In this document: piece after piece, positions 33,287-47,240 of the stretch
Layout of the letters: each line of letters opens with the position of its first letter
Numbering within the stretch: the first letter of the stretch is position 1
Assembly (NCBI RefSeq): GCF_003073045.1
Contig: NC_037592.1
Coordinates: 6,251,924-6,315,923 of the forward strand
DNA: 64,000 nt
Direction of reading: 5' to 3'
From: Pomacea canaliculata
Taxonomy: Eukaryota > Mollusca > Gastropoda > Architaenioglossa > Ampullariidae
Program-made: the position numbers and the translations under genes
Notes under the pieces: model-generated
Databases searched by the model: none
Told to the model about the DNA's origin: nothing
The model's input: the letters and a program-made list of their open reading frames with translations, nothing else

Positions 33287-36200
33287 CTACAGTGAAGGTG
33301 TTTCACAGTTAAATTTTTAAGTCAGTTTCCCTCAGGCTTTATAAGAGAAATCTCTAAAGATTTTCAAGTGGTGAGTTTCACTGGATGGTCCGGTGAGATT
33401 TCCCTGTCTCCTAATCCATCTGATAATCTCTTTACCTCTTCATGGTCCAGGACACACTGTGTGAAAGTCTCCATCATAAAACTTCTTATAGAGGAAACAA
33501 GACTGTGTACACAACTTGGAGAAGTGAAAGTAAGGTATGCAGAAACGATCACATTTGAAAGAAACTTGAGAAAAAGTAAAATAGAAGAGACATGGTGGAA
33601 GGGGTAAAAGGAGGAAATCACAAAAAAATCTTAACCGCAAAGCATCAGCAATTACCTCAAGGGGTCAACACCTAAACTCTGGATGCAAGTGAAGCATCTA
33701 AACAAAGGCAATGGAAACAATAAATCAGAATCTTACAATCACAACTCATTACTCATCACACAAAGTATACCATCAAACAATCCGAAGATAAAATGCTTTG
33801 TCTACCACCATGCTGAGAAAACTGCTGTATACTGTATCCATTTCAGCATATCCTCTAAAGGGTTTCTCAGCTTTTACATTCACTGTCTTTAGGTTCTGAG
33901 TGACTGAACAAGCCTCCTGATACAGACTCAATAAACCTCTAGATGCCCATCAGGATTAGAACATCAAAAGGGATGTACAACACACACAGAGGTAGCAAAT
34001 CCTGAAATATAGGACTTGGTACAAAGTAATTTGTATCACTATGTACAATTACATAATTGCAAACATTTGCTAATCATGTAAATAAATGGAAAATATTTAG
34101 AATTTTCTCATGTATGTGTATGTGTAAATGTGTGTATGCACGTGTGTGCATGAACACCATACATGTGCATATATAAGCTGACAGCCATACATACATGCAT
34201 ACACAAATATGCTGCATTTCTGAGTAAACAAGCACAATATTTGCCATGCTTGTCAGTATTCAATGTGCAACCTTGGTAATCAATTAATTTAATCAAACGG
34301 TATGTAATCATACCATGTAAATGTTCATCAGAAATTCACCTTACCAAACAATTCATGCTTAATAAACATTCAAACCAGGTGTAAATTTTGCATGAACAGT
34401 AAATGCCTGTTGCATGTCATTTTCCTTCTTCCAAAAAAAAAGAAATGCTGGTTAGAAGCAAGCATTAACATTACGTCTGTTTATATTAAGAAATCTTGGT
34501 AAAACTTTTAGTGTAAGCAGTGCCCATAAGTTTTCCCTGTCCATAATCATTTCATAGTATCCCCAAAATATAGTCATTAGCATCTACACAGCAAACGCAA
34601 AGTATTTTCAGAAATTCAAGAAGCAAATGAACATAAACAGATTAGCACAAATCTTATATGTACAAAACTGTATATTCAATTGATCAACCTAATATTATTT
34701 CTGCTTATCGCATTCTTTTAGCTTGAATATTTTTCTAAGTGAACAAGGCAAAATGTTACCTGATCAGTTGATGGTAGAAAGAACACTCATTATGTGATAG
34801 ATTTGTCCTCACTGAAAGATCCATTTTGATAGCAAAATAACATCCACAAGCATTTACTTTAGGAAACTCTGAACTGATTTGCTACAAATCTGCTTTTGAA
34901 AAAATATTTTTGTACTTGTTTGTGTATGTGAGAGAGAGAGAGAAAGAGCATAAAAACACTTGGAGTAAAATGTGCTCATGAGGCAGCCATTACCCATTTC
35001 AAAGACATAACACATAGCATTTGCTCAGCATTCAGTGGTCTTGTTTGAAAGAGTCTTTTTATTTTCTAGGACAAAAACTCCCCAGTCTTAAACATTCAAC
35101 TAACAAAGATGATGACTTTAATAACAGTCTTGACAATCTTAGAAACTCAACCCTCTAATAAACCTCTCACTATAGTTCATTTTTACTTGTTTTCAATTTA
35201 AAACTGACCCCAGAGCTCAAAGACAATGACCAATCTTTTTTTCCCCTTGAATTTTCTTGTAATTTGATTTTTCACAAATTTTCTCCATTAACACCAAAGA
35301 AGCCTGAAGTAAAGACTCTGTTACAACAGTAATCTTCATCTTGAAATCATCATTATCATCTGAACTAGCCACTTCCGCTTTCAGCTGATCACGTTTTAAG
35401 AATTAAAACATATTACTATCAGCCATGTTCAAACCCAAACAAGCACAGCAATCAACGTTTCAAGCAATGACAGGCATCCAATTGAAAAAGTGGGACAGCT
35501 GTTTTCATTTTGTTGTTAACTTATTGCAGTGAAAAGTACATATTATGTGCACTGAATGACCACCTTTATCATTCATGCCCATTACCTTCACTGTTGGGGA
35601 TAACACAGTAAAAAAGTACTTGCTCAAATCTTTAATTTTGTATTAAATAGAACAAATTGCAAACTGAATGTATAAATCAAGGTACCTCTGCAAACTGCTA
35701 GATCATGAACTCAAATTCTGCTTTTGTGCCTTAGTTATTTTCTTTAACCTAATTTTGTTTCTGAACATAAACTGTCACAATGTTTGGTTATGAAAACCCA
35801 CATAAACATTTACCAATAGACATTGTCTTTACATTATCATGACAGTTGTTACCTTAATTCCATTCATGTGAGGAATAATCAAACGAAAAGACCAATACTA
35901 AAGCTTTACTTGAATTTCTGGTAATATAGCCTTCTCCTTTGTGACCAACACTGAGGGCAGCTGTTTTAAAAAAAAAAATCTAAGAATGAATCAGCTGTTT
36001 CTACCTTGCTGTGGTATTGGGTACTTGCAAGAGTTAAACCAAATTATCATCCATCACAGAATTGTAAATACTGATGGCTATAATGATGGACACATGACCC
36101 AACCCAAAAATAGTTTAGTGCCCGGTTAGACAAATGCTCTGAAGTATTATTACAGTGAATACTGCAGGAAAAAAATAAACAGAGAAAGTCTAAGCACTTC

Positions 36201-37049
36201 ATTTAAAGAGTTACAATCATAAAATAACAATATTTTAAATAGCAGAGTTACATTGTCATTAAAATGCTTTAATCACCCTATGCCAAAGGGATGCAAAACC
36301 AGTTAAACCTAACTATTCAATATATTCATTTCACTCATTATTTTTCAATACACTTATTGATGATAAGTTCATTAAACTTATTTTCTAGCCTCAATCCTAT
36401 GCATCTGTCCATAAAAAACCCATCTGAAATACACTACATATCATTAGCAGGATCTGTCATGATTTGCACTGCTTTCGTGTCTGATACTTGCTCTTTTACT
36501 ACCAAAATCTGCATCATTCATCCTCTTTAAGACATCCTTAAATCAAATAATCCAATATTTCATCTTCCTCCTTCATCTTCACTGCTAGGTGTGCTCTTTT
36601 CTTCCCCTCTGTGCAGCATGATACACATTATCAAAATGAAGAATGTGCACAAAAAATCAGCACATTTCACATATTTTCCCTCGGTTCCATTTACTGGTCA
36701 TCTGACAGTCCATTCTAGACCCTAAATTTCCATCCTCTTGTCTTGCACCTCGCTGTGAGCCCAGTCAGCACCGGAGGAGGTGTCTTTGCCACAAAGGCAT
36801 TTCTTCTCTTTTCTGGATCATATCTGTCTTAAAAAAAAGGCTTGAGTTTGGGAACCCAAAGACTTCCTATCACTCCTCAGGGTTCAATGGTCATGCTAAT
36901 ATGCAAGGACTAAAATCAGAAACAATATAAGCCAGACTCCAGTCTTCTGTATGTAAAGTCCTACTCATGAAAAAGTCTGTTGCCAGCAAAACATTGCCCT
37001 TCTCCCTTTTCACCTGTATGTCATCGAAAGGATGCATAGTTCTAGAGGT
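33287..37049. other. AT-rich region containing the presumed 3' UTR of SIAH
   Basis: The minus-strand SIAH stop is at 37050-37052, so its 3' UTR runs leftwards into this stretch. Extent unknown. A GT/CA-rich tract lies at about 34110-34200 and a short AG run near 34930. No other gene supported. Confidence 0.4.
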
Positions 37050-39980
37050 TTATCTTTCACAAACAGATATGGTCACATTAATACCAAGGTTTCCGTGGTC
37101 AGCAAACAGCTGGGCAATATTTGTATCAAAGACAAGACAATCACTGGTCATTATGGCTGACTGGATCCCATCATGGATACTGCGTGGCGCTGCCTCCCAA
37201 GTCAACCGTCTGCGATGACCATTTAATTCCAACCTGTTTCAAAAGAGATAAATATTAATTGTTTAACAAACATTTTCCTCCTGCAGACAGAATGATGATT
37301 GAGATGTAAAGCTGCATATAAAAAGTTTATAATAAACTAAAAAAATTTCAAAATGTTCAATTTAAAAGAAAATCTTGCAAGGCGACCAACAACAAATCTT
37401 GGCCGTGAAACAACGGATTCCCTCAATTCAGACTCAAGTTTAATTAACTGGACATAAAATCCTAGTTTTAAATTTTAAGCCATGCATTAGTCAGCATACA
37501 AGAATTAACTTAGACCACAGATGAAGGAAGTCAGCATACAGATACCTGTATATGAAGTTCTCTGCTTGTTTTCGAGTGCCAATGAGCTGCACGATTGCAT
37601 AGAACATTTGAAGGCCATCAAACTTTTCTTGCTTCTCCAAGACTAGCATGAAGTTATGACCAAAGCAAGACTGCATCATCACCCAGTCAACTGCTCCTGG
37701 CAAGTTAATATCTGTTGCAAGAAACACTATATCCTCTCCTGCAATATATGAAGTAAAAGATTTTGTTATGCAGGTAGGAAAGCAAAACATTAATTCAATA
37801 TCACTATCAGTCCTGAATGATCACTCCAACATCAGTTTCAAATTTCAACACTATATGATTGTATGCCTGTTTGCAAACACCTACATACATAAACAAGCAC
37901 TATGAAAATAAAGACAAGAAAACATATAAATGAGACACTTTCTTCTTTATTTTAGGGAGCTTTATAAAACTTTTATGAATACAGTTCAGTAAAGGAATCT
38001 GCCATTTTTCTCACCTTGCAGTGTTGTTATGCTTTTGTGAGACTGCATAAGATGAGGCATCACCTGCTCCAAAGAACCTTGCCATTTGCACGATGCTCCT
38101 GGACAAGGACATGTGTATGGTCTGGAAGAACATGTGAGATTCTCAGAATATGGGAAAAATGATTAACATATTAGTTAATAATGAGGACAGAAGATTGCAC
38201 ATGGATATACAAATCTATGTGTCAACTGCATATGTACATTAAAAGGAGATTTGAGAAAGAAATTTAGTTTAAAATCAGAAATTTTATTATGAATGACTAA
38301 CCTAATAAAGTTCTTTCATAAATAAAGTTTCATACAGTACCAGGAAGTATTAATGTATCTAAATATGAATATATAGAAATATCACTAATACAAGAAGAAA
38401 CATAGAAACATCAGCCCAAACTGCTTTCCTGTATTATCACATATGTCCACACAATGATGAGTGCTGACCCATGGGGGGAAAAAGCAGCATCTACCTGAAC
38501 TCACAGGTCTCCTCATGTTCCCCTTTCTCTGTATGAAGCATAGTTTGTGGGCAGCCATTATTTGAGTATCGGCAGGGAAAAAGAACTGTGGCAGCAACTT
38601 TCTCCATTGCCAAGTTCCGAATGTTTCCTACAAGGGCACAGATGGAAATGGCAGGTTAAAAAGTAGACACTTGTAAACTGATATTTTGGCTTTCATTTGT
38701 ATACATCAAGTAATCACTCAATAACATGATGAAACAAAATTAAACTCTACATAATGCTCTCCTCCCCAACATATGCACAGACAGCAGTGGGAAAGAGAAG
38801 GCCTAATATGTTTCAATTTTTTTTTACACTTGATCCACTCCAGAAAGGTGTTTTGAAGTCTCATCTTTCTCTTGAGGCATGGTGTTGACCATAGTTTGAA
38901 AATGTACCATTCAAATACTAAAAGAACTGTCTAGCACAGTCTTTTAGTAAGGACTGTAAAGACATCAACATTTAATAATAATCCTTCCCTTATGTCCAAT
39001 GTAGGAAACAAAATGGGAAGAGGGAGAAGCAGAGGGAACCAAAAGTGTTGACATAGCTGTACTCACCAAGTGGACCTCGACAAGTAGGACAAGTTGCAAG
39101 TTTCTGGCGGCAGGACTGACAGACTATATGTCCACTCTGACACTGCATGATGGGTGGAAGTGCATAGTCAAAACACACTGGACATTCAAAGTAGCTTGCC
39201 AGATCTGAGTTAGGAGCAGTGGGCCCTGTTCAGAAAACCAATTGTTTCAGGTGACCCACAAAGCATGGCAAACAAAACTCTTTGCTGTTCCCTCAATCAT
39301 AATATAAAAATATTACCTACCAAAATACAGAGCTCAATTCAAAAAGATAATCATGATAATGAGATGACAAATAATTGTATATTTAAAGGACTTTCAATTC
39401 ATGGTTATCTTGAGTTAGAAAATTAATTCAGTATTTTATCTTTTCATTAAGCCATTACTTAACTCTTAATAGCTGAAGGTTTCTTGCTAAGTTTTTCAAC
39501 TATAAATTACTAATTCAAATGAGACAAGTTAAAGAGTATTGGATATTACAGATGCATTCTGCATCAAATATTTTAACAATTGCTCAAAATATATCATATC
39601 AAGACTGAAAACAAAGTTCATAAATGTTTAACATTTATTGTTTCATTATTACAACAGCTACTGCTATCACCACAGCTGGATTCTGTGAAATCATCAAAAT
39701 ACTCCTTAAGCAACTGCACACTAGAATACCATGCATCAGCTTATAACGTTAAGTTTCCGAAGTCTTCATTAAAAATTCACTGAACATTTTACAGAATTTA
39801 AAAAGTTTTATCTTTATCATACTGGTGATTTCATCCTCAAAACATTAATAACATCATAAACAAAACCATAATCTCACAGTTTGGTGAAGCAAGTTCCCCA
39901 GGAGGCATACTGGGGCCCCCAGCACCAGGAACTGGCACCACACCCCTCCCTTTCACATTGCTGTTTGGCTGGCGGCTCAT
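37050..39980 (-). CDS. SIAH1: SIAH-family RING E3 ubiquitin ligase, complete
   Basis: SIAH proteins transfer ubiquitin to substrates that carry degron peptides, in Wnt, hypoxia and neural differentiation pathways. Exons (high to low): 39980-39878, 39225-39067, 38627-38495, 38121-38015, 37738-37546, 37233-37050; 292 residues, close to the usual 280. All joins are GT-AG and phase-consistent. RING ligands are C49, C52, C63, H67, C70, C73, C80 and C83. Two SIAH-type zinc fingers follow ([10 protein letters not shown], then [12 protein letters not shown]), then the TRAF-like substrate-binding domain ([37 protein letters not shown], ending [13 protein letters not shown]). The start is the first ATG after a 3' splice site (TTTATTTTGCAG), so there is an upstream 5' UTR exon. 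SIAH1 versus a single invertebrate SIAH cannot be separated here. Confidence 0.97.
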
Positions 39981-41323
39981 TTGGAAAATAGTTGGCAAAC
40001 TGCAAAATAAACAAAATCCTACTGATTAAAGAATTAACCTTTGCATATATCCTCCAATTGAATAAACACATCTATGCACTTGGGTGGCCCAGGAAAAGAA
40101 AATAGACTGGACAATAATAATGACACGAAGGTAGTACAGTTTTACTGTCATGACTCCATGACAAAACAGGCAAAGGGTGACAATTATGGATGACATGACA
40201 TGGTTTGATTAGCTAGCATGCATGACATTGGCCTTCTTGTGTCATGCACTATACTGAAGTCAGTATACTATAGTCAGGATTATACTGAATTTTTGCCCAT
40301 AATAACAGTAATGAAATATGGTTAATAAGTACAGTAAAGCAACAAAGAATAGTCTTTGGATTTGTGATGCGTAAACACATTATTACATCCAAACACAGAG
40401 ATATAAGCATATTACAAGCACCTAGACACACATACAAATTCAGACATAATAATGACAGATCCACATACGCATATATAAACACATGTGTACTAACATATCC
40501 ACACACAAAGTGGACAGAACAAGAACAGAAGGCAGGTCTTTGTACGTATCGATGTAGCACAAAGAAATTTGTTGTCTTAAGCCATAATATCGGGACTTCA
40601 ACATGACAGATCATAATATAACGTAATGTTTGCTATTATTTTCTTATTTTGAAAAAAATTACATTAAAAACATCAAGAAACGAAAGAGAGTGCACGGAAA
40701 CACTGTGTCAAACTAAGAAACTGGAAAATATTGTGTTGCCATTTATCTAAATATCTTTTCAAATCTCACCAAAATAAAACTGTTCCGACTGAATAGTTAC
40801 AATCTTTAACTACACACAACTGTCTACATCGGATGATTCGTTAAAACTGGAAAGAAAAAAAAACACCACATCGACATCGGCTGGTAACTTAACCGAGGTA
40901 CAACACTGGCAACACACTCTTGGATGTCAATGCTTCAACCTACATGTTTGATAATGTGTTGTCTTCCATACAAAAACTTAGATTTTGCATTAGAGATAAA
41001 ATAATTAACGATCAAACAGTACTACTACATTATAGTGCAATACCTGAGAAGCCAATTGGGATTTTCAACTCGAGATACTTAACAACTCCTATCGACATTA
41101 ACTGTTGTGTACTACGTCACTGATATTGGTGAATTGTCTGAGGAAAAGAAGAAACTTGACAAAACGTCGAGTAATATTTAAACAAAGTTTTAAAATAAGT
41201 TCACTAAAACAAATATATTCTAAAGTTTGTAAATAAAGGGCTGTAGAAACTAACAGAATTAAATGAGGAACGAAAATATGAATACTAATATATATACAAA
41301 ATAAAGACGATTACGATCAATCC
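39981..41323. other. SIAH 5' intron region, no supported gene
   Basis: The acceptor TTTATTTTGCAG lies just upstream (minus strand) of the SIAH start codon, so this stretch is inferred to be intron between a noncoding first exon and the coding part. The first exon was not located. Confidence 0.4.
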
Positions 41324-41395
41324 TCCCAAGTGGTCTAGTGGTTAGGATTTCGCGCTCTCACCGCGACGGCCGGGGTTCGATTCCCCGCTTGGGAA
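41324..41395 (+). tRNA. tRNA-Glu (CTC)
   Basis: A 72-nt tRNA gene. The acceptor stem TCCCAAG pairs with CTTGGGA and the discriminator is A. The anticodon stem TCGCG/CGCGA encloses a loop with anticodon CTC at positions 34-36. Box A (TGGTCTAGTGG) and box B (GGTTCGATTCC, 41374-41384) are intact. No intron. It closely matches animal tRNA-Glu and should be functional. Confidence 0.97.
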
Positions 41396-41401
41396 GTACT
41401 G

Positions 41402-41407
41402 TTTTTT
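41402..41407 (+). terminator. Pol III terminator (T6) of tRNA-Glu
   Basis: A run of six T lies 6 bases after the tRNA 3' end, as expected for RNA polymerase III termination. Confidence 0.85.
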
Positions 41408-41479
41408 GTTTTAGTTTTTAAGTTATCTTTTTCCTTTTCTCTATCTAACGCACACAAGCTCGCACACCCCTCACCCCCA

Positions 41480-41550
41480 CAAAAAAAAAAAAAAAATAAA
41501 TAAAAATAAATAAAATAAAAAAAAATAATAAAAAATAATAATAATACAGG
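41480..41550 (+). repeat. A-rich low-complexity tract
   Basis: A run of A followed by imperfect AAAT/AAT repeats, about 70 bp downstream of the tRNA. Confidence 0.8.
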
Positions 41551-42122
41551 ATAGCATGCTTGAGGGAAAAAAATTTAACAATTACAAGAGCTCCTCGTTG
41601 TTCAAACTATGAATATAAAATATTTATTACTATACTAATCATGTACAGTAGCACAAAATTCACTCACATCACGCGAGCGCGCGCATGCGTACAAATAAAA
41701 GGGAGAGTAATTTACAACGTTTTAAGCTTTTCTCTTTCCTTGGTTAGTTTCCCTTACATTACTTACTATTCTGTGAAGGTTTTCCTTGGCAGTTGTCAAG
41801 TCTAGTCAGTCCATGCATGTCAACTTTAAGCAGATAATCATGACGGCGTCACACACAAAAAATAATAATAAATAAAAAAAATAAAAATTAAAAAAAACCA
41901 CGGAAAATCTAAAGCGACAAATACTTACATCCAATGAAGCTGGAATATGTCTTTTTCAAGCAGGAGTTTGGAAGGAGTAGACGAATAAGACAATGTGGGC
42001 CTTTAGATGTTCAACAATATATATATTCATATCCGCCACGTACCCACCCTTGAGTCTTCTATATGTGCATTGGAAATGCATCTTTTCCATGAGCACAACT
42101 CCTAAACACAATCTGCTACTAA

Positions 42123-42511
42123 CAGGACCACCGAGAGCCAGTACGGGTCCTAGGCCAGGCGACCTCTCTGGGCCCCTTGTAATTCTAACAGTAAATTATT
42201 TTCCCAGTATATAACAATATGCTTACAATTCGATTGTCAATATCTACATTTCATTCAATAACATAGACTGCAAACAGAATCTACATCACTACTTGAACAT
42301 AGAGTTGTTTACACGTGAGTGGTTAGTAAATGAGGAAAACTGGCGTTAAAGAATGAAATTTCTAGTATCCACTCCAAAGAAAAAAATTCACAGTGAGAAA
42401 TATTTCGCCAACATTTCGTTAAAAGAAAATGAAGAAGGAGCAAAAATCAACTGACCAAGGCCGGGCTCGGGTACACCAGACCCGCCTGTCCTCCTCCTCT
42501 AGTCAGGCCTG
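42123..42511. mobile_element. Diverged, longer relative of the 7662 MITE
   Basis: It shares the left part (CCGAGAGCCAG, GGGCCCCTTGTA, TAAATTATTTTCCCAGT) and the right part (CTGACCAAGGCCGGGC, GGGTACACCAGACC, GTCAGGCCTG) with 7662-7862. About 190 bp of unrelated AT-rich sequence (roughly 42215-42410) lies between them. Flanks (GCTACTAA and ACTACCTA) are only loosely alike, so the insertion is old. Confidence 0.7.
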
Positions 42512-43339
42512 ACTACCTAATTCTCTCTCTCTCTTGTTGGTCTATGGCCATGAGGATGTTTAGTCTTTTACGATGTAATGATTTGTTATATATATTGTTG
42601 AGGTGATTGTGTATGAGTAGTGTATGTGTGAGAGAGAGAGAGCGGGTATATTCCTAGATGCTGTGTTTTGATGTTTATTCATACGTATGTGTAGAGCTCA
42701 CTGTGCACATATTTAAGCAAGTCGATTTTAACTGGCATTACTTATAACTGGTTTATGTATATAATAATTCTGTGTATTTACTCTATATTCACACCCTCGC
42801 TGCAGCTATGCACTTGCCAGCAATAAAGAATAAATCTCCCCTTTCTCTTTTTTAGTAATCCTAATATTATCATTTATTTTATTTGCGCAAGAGGAGACAC
42901 ACTTGTTGTGTGTTAAGTCCTAAAATGAATGAAGAATATATTCTGTTTTAGTTGTAAACATTATTACCTCAAGGAATATTATTAAAATAAATTGTACATT
43001 CTGCCAAACTCCTTTAAAAATTATATTGCTGCCGGCTTCAGTGGCGATGTGAAAATAAATCTTGTGTTGTTTCAATAACATACTATTTTAAGTATAGGTT
43101 AAACTATACTTAAGGAAGAACTTACGAAAATGCATCAATACTGCAATTTAATATCTGTTACTCTTGCACGCGCGCGCGCACACACATACACACTGTCACA
43201 CACACCGTGCACTTGTGAGCGTAATCGCACCATGGTTTGGGATTAATGATGTTTGCTGCAGTAGCTGTTATGGAGAGGCGAGGAGGAAATGGTGCTAAAA
43301 TAATGTCAGATCGTAAAAAAAAATAATAATCCTTTGGAA

Positions 43340-43960
43340 GCGGTGGGGCTCACTGGGGCGAGGACAATCTCACCAGCTTGAACTGAAGCGAGAAAGGAGA
43401 CAGGAAAGAGACCTCAAACTCCGGCATTAAAAGACGCGCGTCTCTTTCAGCGACCTGACCGGAAAGCCTGCAGCAAGGTGAAAGACACTACTGTTGTCAT
43501 TCATCTTCCTACTCTTCCTGTCGAGAACAGATGGCGAGCTGAGGCACGTGGACAGCACGTGCAGCGCATGCGCACTGTGGAGGGCGAGACAAAAGATGGC
43601 CTCTGTGCTGAAATTCGTTGGATAAAAATTGCCTTTATCGGCAGCCGTGAATAATAAATGCCCTTCGTGGGGCTTTCATTTCTAGATTTAATATTCAACA
43701 GTTTGGAAGGCGATTGGCCAGACCCTCCATTGCTCCCCAGTTTCTTTGCAGACGAAATTGCAGTTTCATGACATTCTTTGCCGCAGGTAAAGGGTGCGCG
43801 CGCACCTTACCGGAAGGACCCAGCAAAGCCATCGACTCTTTCACAAGAACTCAGGCCTGTCGCCGTACTATTTTATCATTTTCGCAACTTTGCCGAGGAA
43901 TTAAACGAAGGTTTTATAGATGACCATGTTTGGTAATGGACGCTCGCACAAAAATGGCGA
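43340..43960. promoter_or_regulatory. CpG-rich island with NRF1- and YY1-like sites
   Basis: Composition rises sharply in GC and CpG. A palindromic NRF1-like GCGCATGCGC lies at 43564-43573 and a YY1-like AAAATGGCG at 43951-43959. Both motifs are typical of housekeeping promoters. It may be the distal promoter/first exon of the minus-strand SIAH gene, but no splice donor was proven. Confidence 0.35.
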
Positions 43961-46499
43961 TGCTTCAAGATAAGATGCATTTAACGACTCTGTGTTAATA
44001 AATGAAGAGAAAATTTTTAGATTGTAAAATAGTTTGCAGACAGAAAAACTGTTCAATGTCCACACTTTAATCATCCACAAGTCAGAATGCAGTGGAAAAC
44101 TCTGTCAAAAGGTCGGAATAACATCTCTTTTGCACACATTCCTCATATAGCTATATATATATATTCCTCATATAGCTATTGTCTGCTTCAAACTTCTCGA
44201 AACGTAAGCGTTCAAAGCAAACATGTGAATTAACAAACAAACAAAATGAGAAATTAAACGATAATTCTACAGTTGTAATGTTTATTTTTTTTTACTTTGT
44301 GTCTTTATTAACTTTTCTTTCATCATTCCTGTTGATATTTTAGTTAACAGAAAAGCAGACTTAGATGCACCTCAATGTGTTTACCACAGTGCTGTGACAT
44401 ACGACTATACCGTAGTAGACCTTTTATTGAGCTGGATTGTAAGTATTTATTTGTTTGTTTGTGAGACTTCCACCCACTCTCTTCTCTTTTTGCTTTCATG
44501 TAACCAAGAACGATTTGACTTAATGGTGTTAAATGACTTTGTGGAAGTATTATAAAATAAATTACAAGTATAGATAAATAAACAAAAGAATGAATAAACA
44601 AACAAATCATGTTTTAGAAGAACAGACTAAGCTCATCGAATCACTTTCTACTTCAACAAATCTTTTGATTATTCCTTTTTTGACTTCCTTTAACCGCACT
44701 AATTGCGATCTGCCAATCTGCATATTGGTCTCTGCAGGCGCTAAGTTTCTGCAGTCATCTGACCCATTTCTGTATTTTCCTTTTGTCTCATTTCTTCCTT
44801 CTTTTTTCACTCCAACTCTTTTCGTTCCTTTTTGTTTTTGGTCTCTTTTCGGTGGGATGAAAAAGGGTTGTTATTTTTGTTTTGTTTTATTCTCTCAAGG
44901 ATTTATTTCCAGTTCTGTGATATATTATTTATAGTCTATTGTCATCTCATATATACAGTAAATCATTAAGATTATTGTCGGCACGCTGTTCTTCTCTCTT
45001 TATAATAACGTCTTTGTGAAAAGAGTTAATAGGCAATGCATGCGCATGTGTGTGTGTGGTCTCACCAGATGTCACAGTTTTCATTACCCTGTAACTTTCA
45101 AATATTAGCGAGTTCCAATTAAATCTATTTCCTTTATTTCCTAAGTCGTTCGAGGTTCCACTGTTAATAATAAAATAAAATAAAATAATAAAATAACTAC
45201 AGAAACAGAGTCACTCCATGAACAGTGCAGTAACTTGACCTGCTAGTGGCATTCCCTTAAAGGAAAGGCTTAGACGCCGGATCAGCCCGCAAAAAGCCCA
45301 GTCCTACTTTTTCCCCGAAGAATTTCCAAGAGCACAAGCTGGTGTTCCGAGGCAGCGAATCGCTCATTTCATTGTGGATCTCGACGAGGGAGTACTGCAA
45401 ATTCGGGTCCACCCTCAGTCACAGACAGGCGCTCAGGAATTTTATGCCCCGACTAATGCATGGCTTCGCCATTGTCGCTGTGAGAACTTTCCGGAGTGCA
45501 TAAAGGCGCGAAAACACGGCGCAGTGGCAAAACGGAAGTCTTAATAGAGATTGGGGAAATGTAAATTGTGGACCTCTTCCGTTGGCGCGGGAGCGAAACG
45601 ATCATTAGAACCTGGGGGAGTGGCGACTGCGAGAATAAATCTGTAAGCAATGCCGGTGGAACTGCCATAAGACTAGCTAGCCTTATAGGCAGAACATTTG
45701 TTGTAATGTTTTCTTTTGCTTCTTGTATGATTGCTTTCAGTTTTTGGTTGAGCTTTCCATTTCTAGTTCTCTCTTTGCAACACAATGTATTTAAATCAAA
45801 ACTGATTTTGGCTTCATTTACTTGTAGAGAAAACTATGTACTAAAAATGGCATATATTGCAGAATATGACTTTGTGATGCAAATAATGGATTTGTCTCTA
45901 GCATGGTAGGGTTTATTTTTCATCACAAACCGGTTGAATCTCGTGAGCGTAAAAACATTTTGTTTTTCGTAAAGTGTAATTTAATTTACTCGTGTTTATA
46001 GTTTAAAAAAAAACAATACATCTTTTAGACAAGGAAGCAGGAAAGCAGGAAGCAGGAAACCCTGAACTGTAAAGGCGATGGACAGAAAACCTAACTGGGA
46101 TAGCTTTTCAATGCGCTTGAGAGACAGGGTTATTTTATATTACCTCGACATAGTAACCTACTAAGAAGCCGGTCAAGACCTGGTGTAAGGAAAACTTTTT
46201 TTTTTCCACAGGGATTACTTAAAAACTGCGAAGCCGCCTTTCATATATAAAGTAAACCTCATTCAACACACTCATTAAAAATGCTAAGAATCTATCACAA
46301 CAAAGTAGACCACGGGACAAGGTCTCGCAAAGAAGAAGAAAAGAAAAACAAGGTGAAAACAACGATGGACACGAAGAGAGAATAAATGATAAAGAGACTT
46401 TCAAAGACGCTACCACACACAGAGGGATGGGCAGTTTATGAAAATTAGGACCGAGATGGTTACAATGATTTACATATAAAAATAATTCTACAACAATAA
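43961..46499. other. Intergenic; AT-rich with one GC-rich block
   Basis: A composition shift at about 45240-45660 stands out from AT-rich flanks but shows no coding signal on either strand. No gene or known repeat was recognised. Confidence 0.35.
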
Positions 46500-46730
46500 T
46501 GTAAAAGTAAGAAGCTGAGAAAAGAGTGAGGGAGGAGGGAGAGAGAAAATTGAAGAGGGCGGGGATTTGAAGAGACGTGGAGAAAATGCGTCAGCAGATA
46601 CTTGAAGTCCCGCAGAAGAAAAAGAAGAAACAATAAAGCAGGGAGGGGAGAAGAGAGAGAGAATGAACAAAAAGAAGAGGGAGGGAGAGAGAAAGGCGAG
46701 AGAGAGAGAGCCTTGCAGAAGCTGCTGGAG
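46500..46730 (+). repeat. Purine (GA)-rich tract
   Basis: About 230 bp of strongly purine-biased sequence with several GAGAGAGA runs. The long frames on both strands here are a by-product of this bias. Confidence 0.75.
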
Positions 46731-46919
46731 ACAGAGGTTCACGCATATTCAGAAGGGGAGAGAACAGAAGGGGTCTTGCGTTCAAAATTCATCGATTCTG
46801 GATACACTCCCTTGGCAAATTGGAGCGGGGAGCGTTTAGAGACCAGGATTTCAAGATCGAAGACCACTCGCAGGCTTCCGATATTCCGTATTAGCGCGGA
46901 GGAAGGAAGAAACTAAAAC

Positions 46920-47240
46920 TCTGGAGAGGCGGGAGAAAAAGTTCGTTGCGGGTCGATGCCCGGTATGGATTTTAGCAACACCCGGTCCCTGCGTCGGCTC
47001 TGCAGCTGGGAGTATTTAGTCGCCTAAATCGCCAAATTAGCGGCCAGATGACAGTTCCTGGGAGTGATTAAATCTCCTGCAGACTCTAAAAGGACTCATC
47101 AGGGCTGCGAGACCCAGGGATGTTCTGAATACCTAGCCGGCTCTCTCCCTTCACAGGTGAGCTCCTCCTAAGCGGCTGACGTCACCACGTCTGCTTTCAG
47201 ACGTCCATTTGCGGGAACACAAAGCACGGTTTGGAGAGGA
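46920..47240. promoter_or_regulatory. GC-rich noncoding island with CRE site
   Basis: A balanced-composition island in AT-rich surroundings. It contains a perfect palindromic TGACGTCA at 47177-47184 and homeodomain-type TAAT/ATTA cores. No coding potential. It may be an enhancer or a promoter; inference only. Confidence 0.3.
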
